Positions 34,940-43,831 of a DNA stretch of 64,000 nt are shown here, in pieces. The stretch's first letter is position 1, and every line of letters begins with the position of its first letter. Location of the stretch: assembly GCF_023276375.1 (NCBI RefSeq), contig NZ_JALLPK010000001.1, positions 682,001 through 746,000 on the forward strand, in the 5' to 3' direction. The notes under the pieces are model-generated. The model was not told the DNA's origin and did no database searches. It saw nothing but the letters and a program-made list of their open reading frames with translations. The stretch comes from Halocatena marina (GTDB lineage: Archaea > Halobacteriota > Halobacteria > Halobacteriales > Haloarculaceae). The translations under genes and the position numbers were made by a program.

Positions 34940-36144
34940 GTGCTTTCCTCCGTTTGTTTTTCACCTTCGTCTCTGGGTCCGTCTCGTTCGAATACGTGTA
35001 CCACCGCCGCCCCGCCGCTCCCGCCCACGTTGTGCGTAAGGGCGTATTGGGGGTTCTCGATCTGTCTATTGCCTGCTCGTCCGGACAGTTGTTCGAACAC
35101 CTCGACGACTTGGCCCGTCCCCGTCGCACCGATTGGATGTCCCTTCGATTTCAGCCCACCGGACGTGTTGACAGGGATCTCTCCGTCGAGTTCGGTCGCG
35201 CCCGTCTCGACGAACGGTCCCGACTCTCCGCGTTCACAGAGCCCGAGATCCTCATAGGCCAGTAGCTCTGCAATCGCAAAGCAGTCGTGTACCTCGGCAA
35301 GGTCTAAGTCGTCAGGATCCACTCCCGCCATCGTGTACGCCTCTGTGGCGGCCTGTCGAGAGGCAGGGATTCCCGTGTACGTTTCGCGCTGGAAGAGACC
35401 AATAGCATCGCTCGCCGCACCAACCCCCGCAACGCGGATCGGTTCGCTGTCGGTGTACGCATCTACGACATCCTCGCTTGCGATGAGCGCACAGGCTGCA
35501 CCGTCTGTCGTCGGACAGCAGTGATAGAGTGTGAGCGGATCAGCGACGATTGACGCAGACTGGGCATCCTCTAACGAACACTCGAACTGGAGGTGTGCGT
35601 GATCGTTTTTCGCACCGTTGTGATGGTTTTTCACCGCGATACGAGAGAGCTGTTCGCGCGTTGTGCCGTACGCGTCCATATGCGCTCTCGCCATCTGTGC
35701 GTACACACCGGCGAACGTGGTCCCTGAAAGTCGCTCCCACTCGGTTTCGCCGCTGACACCGAGCCAGTAACGAATCGCTTCGCTCGAAGCATCGGTCATC
35801 ACTTCGAATCCGCCAGCGAGTACCACATCCGCCATTCCGGCACGAACAGCCATTACGGCCTGCCGGACAGCGAACCCTCCCGCCGCACAAGCGTTCTCGA
35901 CGCGTGTACACGGAACTCCATCGAGACCGACGTGCTCGGTAACGGCCGGCCCGGAGAGACCCAACTGTCGTCCACCCACACCGAGTGTGCCGACGTACGC
36001 CTCATCAATTTGTTCTGGCCGGAGTTCATTCGAGACGCTTTCGAGCGCGTTCTCGTAGGCGGTCGCGAACAACGACCGGTAACTCTCGTCGGGAAAGGAG
36101 CCAAAATCCGATTGCCCTGCCCCGATCAGATACGCATCGGGCAT
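34936..36144 (-). CDS. Thiolase-family acetyl-CoA acyltransferase
   Basis: A 402-residue thiolase with nucleophile Cys86 (VENACAAGG), a His in EVHDCFAIAE and GHPIGATGTGQ. The second Cys near the C-terminus (CxGGG in biosynthetic thiolases) is replaced in HNVGGSGG, as in archaeal/SCP2-type thiolases. The ATG at 36144 begins MPDAYLIGAGQSDFG, the usual N-terminus; an upstream ATG adds eight residues. It is coupled to the HMG-CoA-synthase-like/DUF35 fusion downstream. The pair may condense or cleave acyl-CoAs. Confidence 0.9.
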   Translation of the reverse strand: MPDAYLIGAGQSDFGSFPDESYRSLFATAYENALESVSNELRPEQIDEAYVGTLGVGGRQLGLSGPAVTEHVGLDGVPCTRVENACAAGGFAVRQAVMAVRAGMADVVLAGGFEVMTDASSEAIRYWLGVSGETEWERLSGTTFAGVYAQMARAHMDAYGTTREQLSRIAVKNHHNGAKNDHAHLQFECSLEDAQSASIVADPLTLYHCCPTTDGAACALIASEDVVDAYTDSEPIRVAGVGAASDAIGLFQRETYTGIPASRQAATEAYTMAGVDPDDLDLAEVHDCFAIAELLAYEDLGLCERGESGPFVETGATELDGEIPVNTSGGLKSKGHPIGATGTGQVVEVFEQLSGRAGNRQIENPQYALTHNVGGSGGAAVVHVFERDGPRDEGEKQTEEST

Positions 36145-36288
36145 ATCCCTACCCAGCATCCCCGTCACTATTGCACTTCGGTTGTCGATAGGAGAATCGC
36201 TGTAGCTCAGTCGGTGATACTGGTGTGTGACTGGTACTGATATTTCCCATGCATATATGCTGAATTAGAATAACAATTACCACAGCGT

Positions 36289-37059
36289 ATGCCGTTCCCA
36301 AACCATCCTGGAAAGCATGATGCACCGACGTATCTCACCCCGGAGTCGATTGCTGATACGTCGGTTGATACGGACACCGCGATTCCTGAGTCGGTCATTC
36401 TCTGCTATCAGCCTGATTTCTTCGAACACGTTGTCGAAACGTACGCGGGCGCAGCGATCGATCTGTTCACCGAGTCAGCTCAGTTCTATCGCCTCTCTGA
36501 AACGGACGGGCGCGTCGGTGTGCTGGGAGCGTTCGGCATCGGTGCGCCCGCCACAGCCGTCTGCATGGAACGACTCATCGTCCACGGGACGGACACATTC
36601 TGCATCGTTGGTGGCTGTGGTGGGATCGGTCGGAACGTTACCCGCCTCAAACCAGTCGTCTGTGATCGTGCGATCCGGGATGAGGGCGTTTCCCACCACT
36701 ATCTCCCGAGCGGCACCTATATCTCTGCGAGTGCTCCTCTCGTTGACCAACTGGAGACATCACTCGACACAGCAGGCTTCGAGTACAAAACAGGACCATC
36801 GTGGACGATTGATGCTCTCTTCCGGGAAACGATTCCTGAGATTAAACGCTACCGGGATGAGGGGGTCCTCACTGTCGAGATGGAAGCCGCTGCAGTGTTT
36901 GCGATCGCCGAATATCGAGGCGTAGATGCCGCGGCGCTGTTCTGTCCGTTCGATCTCGTGATGGCAGACGGGTGGGAATCGAAACAAGAGCCGACTGTCG
37001 ATGGGTTGCGTGATCTCCTTGTTCCTGCGCGTAATGCCCTTCTTTCCTATTCGCGATGA
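36289..37059 (+). CDS. Nucleoside phosphorylase (uridine/purine phosphorylase family)
   Basis: A 256-residue enzyme of the PNP/UDP superfamily, phosphorolysing a nucleoside to base plus ribose-1-phosphate. Motifs: GIGAPATAVCMERLI, IVGGCGGIG and VEMEAAAVFAIAEYRGV (the conserved ribose/base-binding Glu-Met-Glu segment). Specificity cannot be told. It is alone on the plus strand, convergent with the CPBP protease. No operon partner. Confidence 0.88.
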   Translation: MPFPNHPGKHDAPTYLTPESIADTSVDTDTAIPESVILCYQPDFFEHVVETYAGAAIDLFTESAQFYRLSETDGRVGVLGAFGIGAPATAVCMERLIVHGTDTFCIVGGCGGIGRNVTRLKPVVCDRAIRDEGVSHHYLPSGTYISASAPLVDQLETSLDTAGFEYKTGPSWTIDALFRETIPEIKRYRDEGVLTVEMEAAAVFAIAEYRGVDAAALFCPFDLVMADGWESKQEPTVDGLRDLLVPARNALLSYSR

Positions 37060-37089
37060 ACGACCACAGAGAGACCGTGACACGATTCG

Positions 37090-37824
37090 CTAGAAACCTG
37101 TGAAATACGTCGTGCCAAACAGGGTCGCGTTGTAGAAACCGTGAGCGAGGATCGGGACGGTTAGATTGTCGAATTTCTCGTAGAGAATACCCATGAGAAC
37201 CGCCAGTAAGAACGGGACGACACTGAGAAGGAGAATACCCTGCACGCCTCCGAGATACCCGATTGCGTGCGGAATAACGAACAACAGAGAGGCGACGAAG
37301 ATAGCAGCACGTGGATGCATGCTTTGGGCTAGTCGTCGCTGAATTACCCCGCGGAACAGGTACTCTTCGGCCGGTGCGATGAGGATGGGCGAGAGCACAG
37401 CCATCACGAGAACCATCGTCTGACTCCCTGCGATCAGCTCCTGGTCTGCACGCCCGAGCTGAATCCCCGTGTGGGTGCTGATTACGCCAACCCCCATTGC
37501 GATTGCAAGCATGAGGAGCGTGCTGATGATCACCCACCACATCTGTCGGAACGTCGGTAGTTCGACCGGTACCGTTTCACTGAACCAGTTCCGGAGATAC
37601 ACCCATCCGACGAGCGCATAGCCCGCTTCTGACAGAACGAATACTGCAACGATCGCAGCGAAACTAGTCCCTCCCAAGGTGATCGGAGCGATCGAAAGAA
37701 GCGATCCGGTGACGATGGCAGCAACAACTAGTCCAAACCCGATGAGAATGGCCCGCCCGCGATCGTTCCAGTTAGATTGCGAGATTGGCTCGTCCGATCC
37801 ACTGCTCTGTTGTGCGATATCCAT
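37090..37824 (-). CDS. CPBP-family intramembrane glutamic endopeptidase
   Basis: A 244-residue polytopic membrane protease (about 7 hydrophobic helices). The three signatures are visible: APAEEYLFRGVIQRRL (the EExxxR motif), FVIPHAIGYLGG and LAHGFYNATLF, with the catalytic Glu and His residues in membrane segments. Family includes CaaX-type processing enzymes; the substrate is unknown. It is convergent with the nucleoside phosphorylase, 30 bp away. Confidence 0.9.
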   Translation of the reverse strand: MDIAQQSSGSDEPISQSNWNDRGRAILIGFGLVVAAIVTGSLLSIAPITLGGTSFAAIVAVFVLSEAGYALVGWVYLRNWFSETVPVELPTFRQMWWVIISTLLMLAIAMGVGVISTHTGIQLGRADQELIAGSQTMVLVMAVLSPILIAPAEEYLFRGVIQRRLAQSMHPRAAIFVASLLFVIPHAIGYLGGVQGILLLSVVPFLLAVLMGILYEKFDNLTVPILAHGFYNATLFGTTYFTGF

Positions 37825-38093
37825 TTAATCTGCATATTATAGAATTTGTTGAATTATATACTTGGTGTTCAATATAGTTTGGTGCTCTCCATATAGACGT
37901 GTGTTCATTATCCAGAACCTAATTGCTATCGAACAGTATGATGCTTCTTGAGTGGCTTTGAACTGTGCTGGTCGTGACTTGTACTACAGAGACCGAGCGT
38001 GCAGATACAGCCAACAAGGTCATGCCCTCACAGGTGATACAACCCTCCCAATACATCCCAGTCGGAAGGATACTTTGACCATGCGATAGTTAT

Positions 38094-38112
38094 TTAGGCG
38101 AATAGGCTAAAG
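38094..38112. promoter_or_regulatory. Palindromic DtxR/MntR-like site 1
   Basis: TTTAGGC and GGCTAAA flank GAATA. Outer TTTAG/CTAAA arms pair perfectly. It overlaps the likely TATA region (GTTATTTAGG) of the exporter gene, which would suit repression. It resembles archaeal metal-regulator (DtxR-family) boxes such as TTAGG-type dyads, but this is inference. Confidence 0.42.
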
Positions 38113-38118
38113 ATGTTT

Positions 38119-38134
38119 TTAGATATGTCTAAAG
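38119..38134. promoter_or_regulatory. Palindromic DtxR/MntR-like site 2
   Basis: A perfect dyad TTTAGA-TATG-TCTAAA about 10 bp upstream of the GTG start, so it likely sits over the transcription start. It shares the TTTAG/CTAAA arms with site 1, with about 25 bp between centres (coordinates good to about 1 base). Two copies beside a metal exporter support a metalloregulator operator. Confidence 0.48.
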
Positions 38135-38143
38135 CTTGTTGGT

Positions 38144-39409
38144 GTGGTGGAAGCCATGTTCGGTGAACTGTGGGAGATATTCGTTCTGTCGGTGCGTGAT
38201 GGGTTCGTGCAGGTGAGCGCGTTCGTTGCAATAACCGTGCTCCTATTCAGTTACGTGCAGTACCGGACCGACGGACGATTGATTGAGCAGCTCGAATCGA
38301 ATCAGCGCGCACAACCAATCTTCGGTACAATGATGGGGTTGACGCCGGGCTGTGGAGGAGCTATCGTGGTGATGCCGCTGTACATCAGAGGGAGCGTGAG
38401 CTTCGGAACGGTCGTTGCGACGCTCATAGCGACGGCTGGCGATTCGGCGTTTGTCATTCTCGCGCTCGCACCCGAGGCAGCGCTTTATGCGTACACCATC
38501 GCATTCGGAACCGCAATTCTCTCTGGATACGCCGTCGATCGCGCTGGAATCGGCGTCTCTCGCATCGACCGTGCGGTCAGTGAACTTCGCTCTACCGCAA
38601 CAGACGGCGGGATGGTGGCCAACGGTGGTGTACACCAATCGCACTCCGAGGAGCGTTCACCAGCGTCACCTGGTGTCGGGAGTCAGGTTCACCACTACGA
38701 GGATGTTGAGGGCTGTGAGATTGAGACCGGAACACGCGAATCGCCGTTCATGGAGCGATTGAGCAAGGGCGTGCTCGCACTCTGGTGGATTGTTGCCATC
38801 GGCGGACTCGTCGCTGGCGTCACGTACCTCATGCGGGGCGCACCGGATGTGGCACTCGTTGCGAACGTGAGCTTTGCGGGTGCGTTCACTATCTTTGGCA
38901 TCGTTGGTACTGTTCTCTCGTTCTACCTCTACTTCATTGGACGACGATACATCGGCCACGGGCAACTCAGACGGGCAAAAGATACGTTTGGCACTGTTCA
39001 CGAGACGTTCACGCATGCTGCGATGGAAACGTCATTCGTGACTGTCTGGGTGCTCGCGGCGTATCTCGTCTACGAGTACAGCGTCGTTCTCTTCAGTCTC
39101 GATATCGCGGGAATCGCAGCCGCAGCCGGCGTGCTTGCACCGATCGCGGGTGCTGGTCTCGGGTTGATTCCAGGGTGCGGTCCACAGATCGTCCTCGCCA
39201 CCGCCTACTCCGAGGGCGCAATCCCGTTCTCTGCGCTTACGGCAAACGCCATCAGTCAGGACGGTGATGCGCTGTTCCCGCTCATTGCGATGGATAAAAA
39301 GGCGGCACTCATCGCCTCGATCTACACGACGATCCCCGCACTCATCGTCGGTGTTGTCCTCCATCTCCTGTTCGGTCCGATGTTCAGCTTCGGTGTGCTC
39401 GGTGGGTGA
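38144..39409 (+). CDS. Putative heavy-metal exporter (ArsP_2-like, 10 TM)
   Basis: A 421-residue membrane protein with two copies of a PGCG-centred motif, GLTPGCGGAIVVMPLYI (about 65) and LGLIPGCGPQIVLATAYS (about 345), as in 10-TM heavy-metal/manganese export families. The two halves are joined by a hydrophilic loop of about 50 residues (about 160-210) rich in His and Glu (HQSHSEE, VHHYEDVEG), which could hold metal. The motif pattern suggests an internal duplication. Substrate may be manganese or another divalent ion. An alternative ATG lies four codons after the GTG. The two palindromes upstream suggest metal-dependent control. Confidence 0.75.
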   Translation: MVEAMFGELWEIFVLSVRDGFVQVSAFVAITVLLFSYVQYRTDGRLIEQLESNQRAQPIFGTMMGLTPGCGGAIVVMPLYIRGSVSFGTVVATLIATAGDSAFVILALAPEAALYAYTIAFGTAILSGYAVDRAGIGVSRIDRAVSELRSTATDGGMVANGGVHQSHSEERSPASPGVGSQVHHYEDVEGCEIETGTRESPFMERLSKGVLALWWIVAIGGLVAGVTYLMRGAPDVALVANVSFAGAFTIFGIVGTVLSFYLYFIGRRYIGHGQLRRAKDTFGTVHETFTHAAMETSFVTVWVLAAYLVYEYSVVLFSLDIAGIAAAAGVLAPIAGAGLGLIPGCGPQIVLATAYSEGAIPFSALTANAISQDGDALFPLIAMDKKAALIASIYTTIPALIVGVVLHLLFGPMFSFGVLGG

Positions 39410-39531
39410 ACCGCTCCCCACGAGCTGATGAACAAGTTCGACATATCAACAATACTCAACGAAATACTGTTAGCTGTAAGATGACGTTGATCGGTAACCC
39501 TGTCTACGAGGCCGATAATAGTGCAGAGTGC

Positions 39532-40362
39532 TCAGACGCTTTGTGACAATGGCTCAGACGCTTGGCAGCGACGAATGACCTTCTGAACGGTATCAAAATT
39601 TTCCTCGCGTGTCCCGTAGACGACCGCATCGGCGTGAGAATCGATCTGGCGAGTCACGTCCACGAGCCGATCGACTTCAGCGTCGGAAGCCGATAATTGG
39701 ATCGTAAGCGGTACGTCAAGGCCCCTGAGTTCCCGAGCGAACCCTCGAGCCAGCGACTCGACCCAGTACGTCGTCTCATAGCTGATGCTACAAAGCGGAA
39801 CGAGAAAGCCGTCGACGTGGGCTTTGAGCTTCTGGGGGTCGAGACCAGCACACTCACGAAGATTACCAGGATACGGGTCAGGATACACTGTGACGATTAT
39901 GTCCCCTGATACCCGGTTCGCTACCTCTTGTACGAATCGAGTGACTGTCTCCGTCCGCCACGCGACTCGCTTGTCACGATCGCTCGTCTCGAACTGTCGC
40001 TCACACCGCTCGCACCGACAGAACGCAGGGCCTGGAAATCCGAGGGTAGTGAGTCTGACGTCGTTAGCGCCGACCGTTTCGAGCCGATCGAGGAGTCTCG
40101 CTCGGTAGTCCGGATCGGTTGGACAGACCGTTCCCCAATGGTGACCCTCGGTTTCGGGTTTCGCACGAGTCCCGTCAGCAGTGACGGAGGCACGACTTGG
40201 ATCGTCGTGAACTGCCTTCGTATCTCCCCAGCAGGCAACGGAGTTGATCGCACCGTCGAGTGGAGCGCGACGCTGACCACTCACGTCATCCGATATGTAG
40301 TGGACAAAATCACCAACATTCTCTCGAACTAGCGTCGGACTGCTTGTGAGAATCCCATACAT
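39532..40362 (-). CDS. Putative TIM-barrel (glycosidase-like) protein
   Basis: A 276-residue protein starting MYGILTSSPTLV. It has barrel-type segments: VCPTDPDYRARLLDRL, VRLTTLGFPG, a CRCERCERQF knuckle, IIVTVYPDPYPGNL, VDGFLVPLCSISYETTYWVESLA and LTIQLSASDAEV. The Cys-x-Cys-x2-Cys after FPGPAF resembles a zinc knuckle seen in some archaeal GH-like barrels. No family can be named with confidence. The ATG at 40362 was chosen; an upstream extension reads basic and unlike protein here. Convergent with the exporter. Confidence 0.6.
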   Translation of the reverse strand: MYGILTSSPTLVRENVGDFVHYISDDVSGQRRAPLDGAINSVACWGDTKAVHDDPSRASVTADGTRAKPETEGHHWGTVCPTDPDYRARLLDRLETVGANDVRLTTLGFPGPAFCRCERCERQFETSDRDKRVAWRTETVTRFVQEVANRVSGDIIVTVYPDPYPGNLRECAGLDPQKLKAHVDGFLVPLCSISYETTYWVESLARGFARELRGLDVPLTIQLSASDAEVDRLVDVTRQIDSHADAVVYGTREENFDTVQKVIRRCQASEPLSQSV

Positions 40363-40787
40363 ACGGATCTTTTGGCGGGGGAATCTCAAAAATACTCCTC
40401 TGGAAGTGCCACGACGTGTACGATGGTACAGCCGCCGAAACAACTGCGTTGAAGAGTCGGCTGCTTTCTCAGTGGACAATCGGCCATCGTCACACTTTAT
40501 CGTGAATTGCGCCGGACCAACCCCCTGCGGGAAAACCGTGATTCGTGTCTTCCGGCCGTTTGAGAGATAGTGGCCCGGTACCTGCTCCGAATCTTTACAA
40601 CTGTGTTCAACTGCTTGGCGGTGAACGACCCTCAACTCTCTTGTGGATGCAGATCGGCGGACACTGTTCATGGAGAGCTGAGAACAGGTCAGGTCAGGTC
40701 AGGATACACGTGTCACTCTGCCATCAACACAATAAATACTTACCTAACGCAAATGTATTTGAATCGTCCGATCGCAGATCACTAACC
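40363..40787. other. Intergenic region upstream of the cobalamin adenosyltransferase
   Basis: About 425 bp between divergent genes. It contains a short tandem AGGTC repeat (AGGTCAGGTCAGGTCAGG near 40685-40703) and an A/T-rich run TAAATACTTACC about 50 bp before the start codon. No ORF of coding character; promoters of both genes are expected here. No B12 riboswitch was recognised, but that needs a covariance search. Confidence 0.45.
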
Positions 40788-41489
40788 ATGCACGAAACAG
40801 ACGACGAAACAACTGATCCAGATCAGGTTCGCAAACACACGCCCGGCGGAGGCGTAAAGCCAGCTGCTCACCCGATTGATCCGAATGTCCCCGAGGAGTT
40901 CGGGCTCGTTCAGGCATGGTGGGGTAATGGCAAAGGAAAGACAACAGCAGCCATGGGGATGGGCTTTCGTGCGGCCGGTCACGGCTATCGGGTGCATATG
41001 CTCCAGTTAATGAAAGGTGGTGCTGACAGCGTTGAGGCGGTTCGTGGCGAGTACAATGCTATCGAGTCGATGCCCGGCTTTTCCTACGAAAACCTTGGTC
41101 ACTACGGCTGGCACGGTATGCAGGACGGCTCCAAAGATGATTCCCACAAAGACGAGGCTCAGGCTGGCTACAGTCGAGCTGAAGAACTTCTACGAGCAGC
41201 TGCCGCGGCCGATCTAACTGGAGAACTACCGTTGGACGCTCCTCCCGAGGACGGAATGCATCTCCTGATTCTGGACGAGATTCTCTACGCGGCTGATCGT
41301 GAACTCATCGACCCTGCGGATGTCATTACCCTGATCGAGAAGAAACCCGAACACCTTGAGCTCGTCATGACTGGAAGCCACAACAGACCGGAGTATCTCC
41401 TCGATCATGCCGATCTCGTCACTAATGTCCGGAAGGAAAAGCACCCGATCGACGAAGGGCAACGAGGTCGGAAAGGAACAGAGTTCTAA
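40788..41489 (+). CDS. Cob(I)yrinic acid a,c-diamide adenosyltransferase
   Basis: Adenosylates cobalamin/cobinamide to the coenzyme form. The 233-residue CobA/BtuR-type protein has the P-loop WWGNGKGKTTAAMGMG, the DEILYAADRELI block and VMTGSHNRPEYL. An acidic 45-residue N-terminal extension is haloarchaeal. The ATG at 40788 begins MHETDDETTD; a longer frame is not supported. It stands alone, upstream of nop5 on the same strand, separated by 169 bp. The gene name would be cobA or btuR. Confidence 0.92.
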   Translation: MHETDDETTDPDQVRKHTPGGGVKPAAHPIDPNVPEEFGLVQAWWGNGKGKTTAAMGMGFRAAGHGYRVHMLQLMKGGADSVEAVRGEYNAIESMPGFSYENLGHYGWHGMQDGSKDDSHKDEAQAGYSRAEELLRAAAAADLTGELPLDAPPEDGMHLLILDEILYAADRELIDPADVITLIEKKPEHLELVMTGSHNRPEYLLDHADLVTNVRKEKHPIDEGQRGRKGTEF

Positions 41490-41658
41490 CGGCCAAGACG
41501 CTGTCATTGGTCATCATTCGCCGAGAAGAGCAAGCCACGCCAATAGGACAATCGCAACGGTTTCTGGTAGAGATATTCGGTGCAGATCAGATTGAATCAA
41601 ACATCACTGTCGTCGTCAACCCGTCGAGCTTTTCGATCTTGCTGTCCGAACTGATCGT

Positions 41659-42528
41659 ATGACCGAATCCGATGGCTGGTTTGTCGGCGTCGATTTCGAC
41701 GACGACGACCGACTGGCCGAGCAAATTCGCACGGGGAGATCGGATGTTTCCGACGCCAACGACCACGATTGGTCTTCCTTGGCTGTCGAGTCCGGGGTTG
41801 CAAGCGACGAGGAGGAGTATTACGAGCGCTTGCGCGAGGTAACGCTGACGGCGACCCGTGCTGCGGTGCGCGAGCGCGCCTTGGCTGACGATCGGCAGAT
41901 CGTTCACGCTGTCCGAGCGATGGACGACGCAGAACGTGTTGCGAACGAACTCGCAGAGCGTGTTTCCGAATGGGCTGGAAGTCGCTTCGAAGACGCTGGA
42001 GCGGGTGTCAGATACGCACGAAGCCTCGCCGAAAAGGAGCCGAACGAACACGGAGCCAGCGCGACCACTTCGGTCGATGAGCAACTCGTTTCGTTTGGTG
42101 CTCGCGTTCGAGATCTCGACGACGAGAGCACGTCACTCCGGCGATATCTCGAACGGACGGTTCCAGAGGTTGCACCGAACCTAGCGATGCTCGCCGGACC
42201 AGTGCTTGCCGCGCGACTCATCGCGCTCGCAGGCGGTCTCGAAACCCTCGCAAAGAAACCAAGCGGAACCGTACAGGTTCTCGGGGCAGAGGACGCGCTC
42301 TTTGCCCATCTCAGGGGACGAGCAACCGCTCCGAAGCACGGCGTTATCTACGTTCACGAGTACGTCTCGGGGACTGCTCGTGAACACCGGGGCTCTGCGG
42401 CCCGCGCGCTCGCTGGAAAACTGTCGATCGCGGCCAGAGTTGATCACTACTCCGGTGACCGGCGACCGGAGTTACAGACAGCGTTGGACGAGCGAATCGA
42501 TCGCATTCGGTCGCGGAGGGAGGACTGA
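41659..42528 (+). CDS. nop5: Nop5/Nop56-Nop58 C/D-box RNP protein
   Basis: Scaffold of the archaeal C/D-box RNP that directs 2'-O-methylation of rRNA and tRNA. The 289-residue protein has a coiled region in the middle and the NOP domain (SGTVQVLGAEDALFAHLRGRATAPKHGVIYVHEYVSG), which contacts C/D RNA and L7Ae. Its stop is 1 bp from the fibrillarin start. Pairing with fibrillarin is the standard archaeal arrangement. Confidence 0.94.
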   Translation: MTESDGWFVGVDFDDDDRLAEQIRTGRSDVSDANDHDWSSLAVESGVASDEEEYYERLREVTLTATRAAVRERALADDRQIVHAVRAMDDAERVANELAERVSEWAGSRFEDAGAGVRYARSLAEKEPNEHGASATTSVDEQLVSFGARVRDLDDESTSLRRYLERTVPEVAPNLAMLAGPVLAARLIALAGGLETLAKKPSGTVQVLGAEDALFAHLRGRATAPKHGVIYVHEYVSGTAREHRGSAARALAGKLSIAARVDHYSGDRRPELQTALDERIDRIRSRRED

Positions 42529-42529
42529 G

Positions 42530-43171
42530 ATGTCTCTTCCAACGCTTCCCACGGGTGTCGAACGGCGGCTGTTTGACGGTGACGAGCGGCTAGCGACGCG
42601 CGGCGCATCGGTCTACGGTGAACCAACGGACGGTGAATGGCGGGTGTGGGACGCGCGACGTTCGAAGCTCGGCGCAATGCTCGAACACGGGATGGAAACT
42701 GGTCTCTCTGGCGGTGAGACTGTGCTGTATCTCGGTGCAGCTGCGGGAACGACAGTCAGTCACGTCGCTGATTTTTCTGGGCCGACCTACGCGGTGGAGT
42801 TCGCTGCTCGTCCAACGCGCGATCTCCTCACGGTTGCCGAGGATCGGCAGAACCTCTTTGCGCTGCTCAAAGACGCTCGCAAGCCCGAAACGTACGCCCA
42901 CATCGTCGAACCAGTTGATGTCATCGTACAGGACGTCGCCACCCGTGGGCAAGCCCACGTCGCGCGCGCAAATCGCCCATTCCTCCGGGATGATGGCCGC
43001 CTGCTTGCTGCCGTCAAGGCACGCAGCGAGGATGTTACTGCCGACCCAGAAAGCGTGTTCGAACAGTTTTCATCCCAGTTGGATGGCTATGAAATACTGG
43101 AAACCCAGCGGCTGGAACCGTTCCACGACGACCACCTCGCGGTGGTCGCTCGGCCAGACCGAGACCACTGA
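42530..43171 (+). CDS. flpA: Fibrillarin FlpA
   Basis: SAM-dependent 2'-O-methyltransferase of the C/D-box RNP. The 213-residue protein has WRVWDARRSKLGAMLEHG, the SAM motif VLYLGAAAGTTVSHVADF, YAVEFAARPTRDL and VIVQDVATRGQAHV. The ATG at 42530 begins MSLPTLPTGV immediately after nop5. A longer frame over nop5 is excluded. Confidence 0.95.
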   Translation: MSLPTLPTGVERRLFDGDERLATRGASVYGEPTDGEWRVWDARRSKLGAMLEHGMETGLSGGETVLYLGAAAGTTVSHVADFSGPTYAVEFAARPTRDLLTVAEDRQNLFALLKDARKPETYAHIVEPVDVIVQDVATRGQAHVARANRPFLRDDGRLLAAVKARSEDVTADPESVFEQFSSQLDGYEILETQRLEPFHDDHLAVVARPDRDH

Positions 43172-43224
43172 CTGTCGCACTCCTATTGACTGTAGTTTTT
43201 ATCTATGGCCGTCGTTTCACCGGC

Positions 43225-43680
43225 ATGGGACTGTCCGTCGATCCACCAGAACCCCCCGTGCTCAAATCACAAATCGATCCGGACGAGTACGACGACACCG
43301 AGGTGATGGGTGAGGAGTACCGCCGAGACGAACTCCACGAGTTTCTCGTGGCTGGTGCGTGGGAACAGGCGTTCGAACAGTGGACTACAGACACGCCAAT
43401 GGACGAAGAGGAGTTCGAAATTGCGACCGATCTCGATCTGTTTTCACGGTTTGATTTCTTCTGGGACGCCTTCGCAGATCGTGTCGGCTACCACGCTCCC
43501 GGAATCCCAGAGGACTGGCGCGAGCGAGAGATCCACCCTGACCTCGACTCGTGGGGCACCGTCTCAGCGATCAACGCTGGTCTCACCGAACTCGGACAGA
43601 TCATCTGTGACGTGCTCAAAGACGAGTACATCGACTGGGAAACCGAATACGAACCGCCAGAAGATTTGCCTGATTTTTGA
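43225..43680 (+). CDS. Uncharacterised conserved haloarchaeal protein
   Basis: A 151-residue strongly acidic protein (MGLSVDPPEPPVLK start), with EEYRRDELHEFLVAGAWEQAFEQW, DLDLFSRFDFFWDAFADRVGY and CDVLKDEYIDWETEYEPP. It looks mostly helical. A reading frame from 43186 adds 13 residues of uncertain status. No family recognised. It follows flpA by about 50 bp, so transcription together is possible. Confidence 0.65.
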   Translation: MGLSVDPPEPPVLKSQIDPDEYDDTEVMGEEYRRDELHEFLVAGAWEQAFEQWTTDTPMDEEEFEIATDLDLFSRFDFFWDAFADRVGYHAPGIPEDWREREIHPDLDSWGTVSAINAGLTELGQIICDVLKDEYIDWETEYEPPEDLPDF

Positions 43681-43831
43681 AAACGGCGTGACGGTAGTGA
43701 TACTGTCCGGCCGTTGTCAGTCATGCTTCGTTCGGACACCACAACGATAATCATCGATGTAGATAGAATCGCTTTCGCTGAGTCAGCAAATCGCGGCAAG
43801 CATCTTATTACCAGATACCCTTCGAAGGGAT

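Larger units (their letters stand above)
37825..38143. other. Divergent promoter region for CPBP and metal exporter genes
   Basis: About 320 bp between the divergent starts. Besides an A/T-rich stretch next to the CPBP gene, it carries two palindromes next to the exporter start, listed separately. No coding ORF is seen. Confidence 0.5.

Noticed and set aside
34130..35257. 375-codon plus-strand ORF opposite the thiolase/HMG-CoA-synthase-like pair
   Set aside because: Antisense shadow of two confidently identified genes with strong motifs; composition is basic and Cys-rich, unlike genuine neighbours.
40685..40703. AGGTC tandem repeats upstream of the cobalamin adenosyltransferase as an operator or riboswitch
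   Set aside because: A simple direct repeat with no palindrome or box matching a cobalamin riboswitch; not enough to claim a regulator site.
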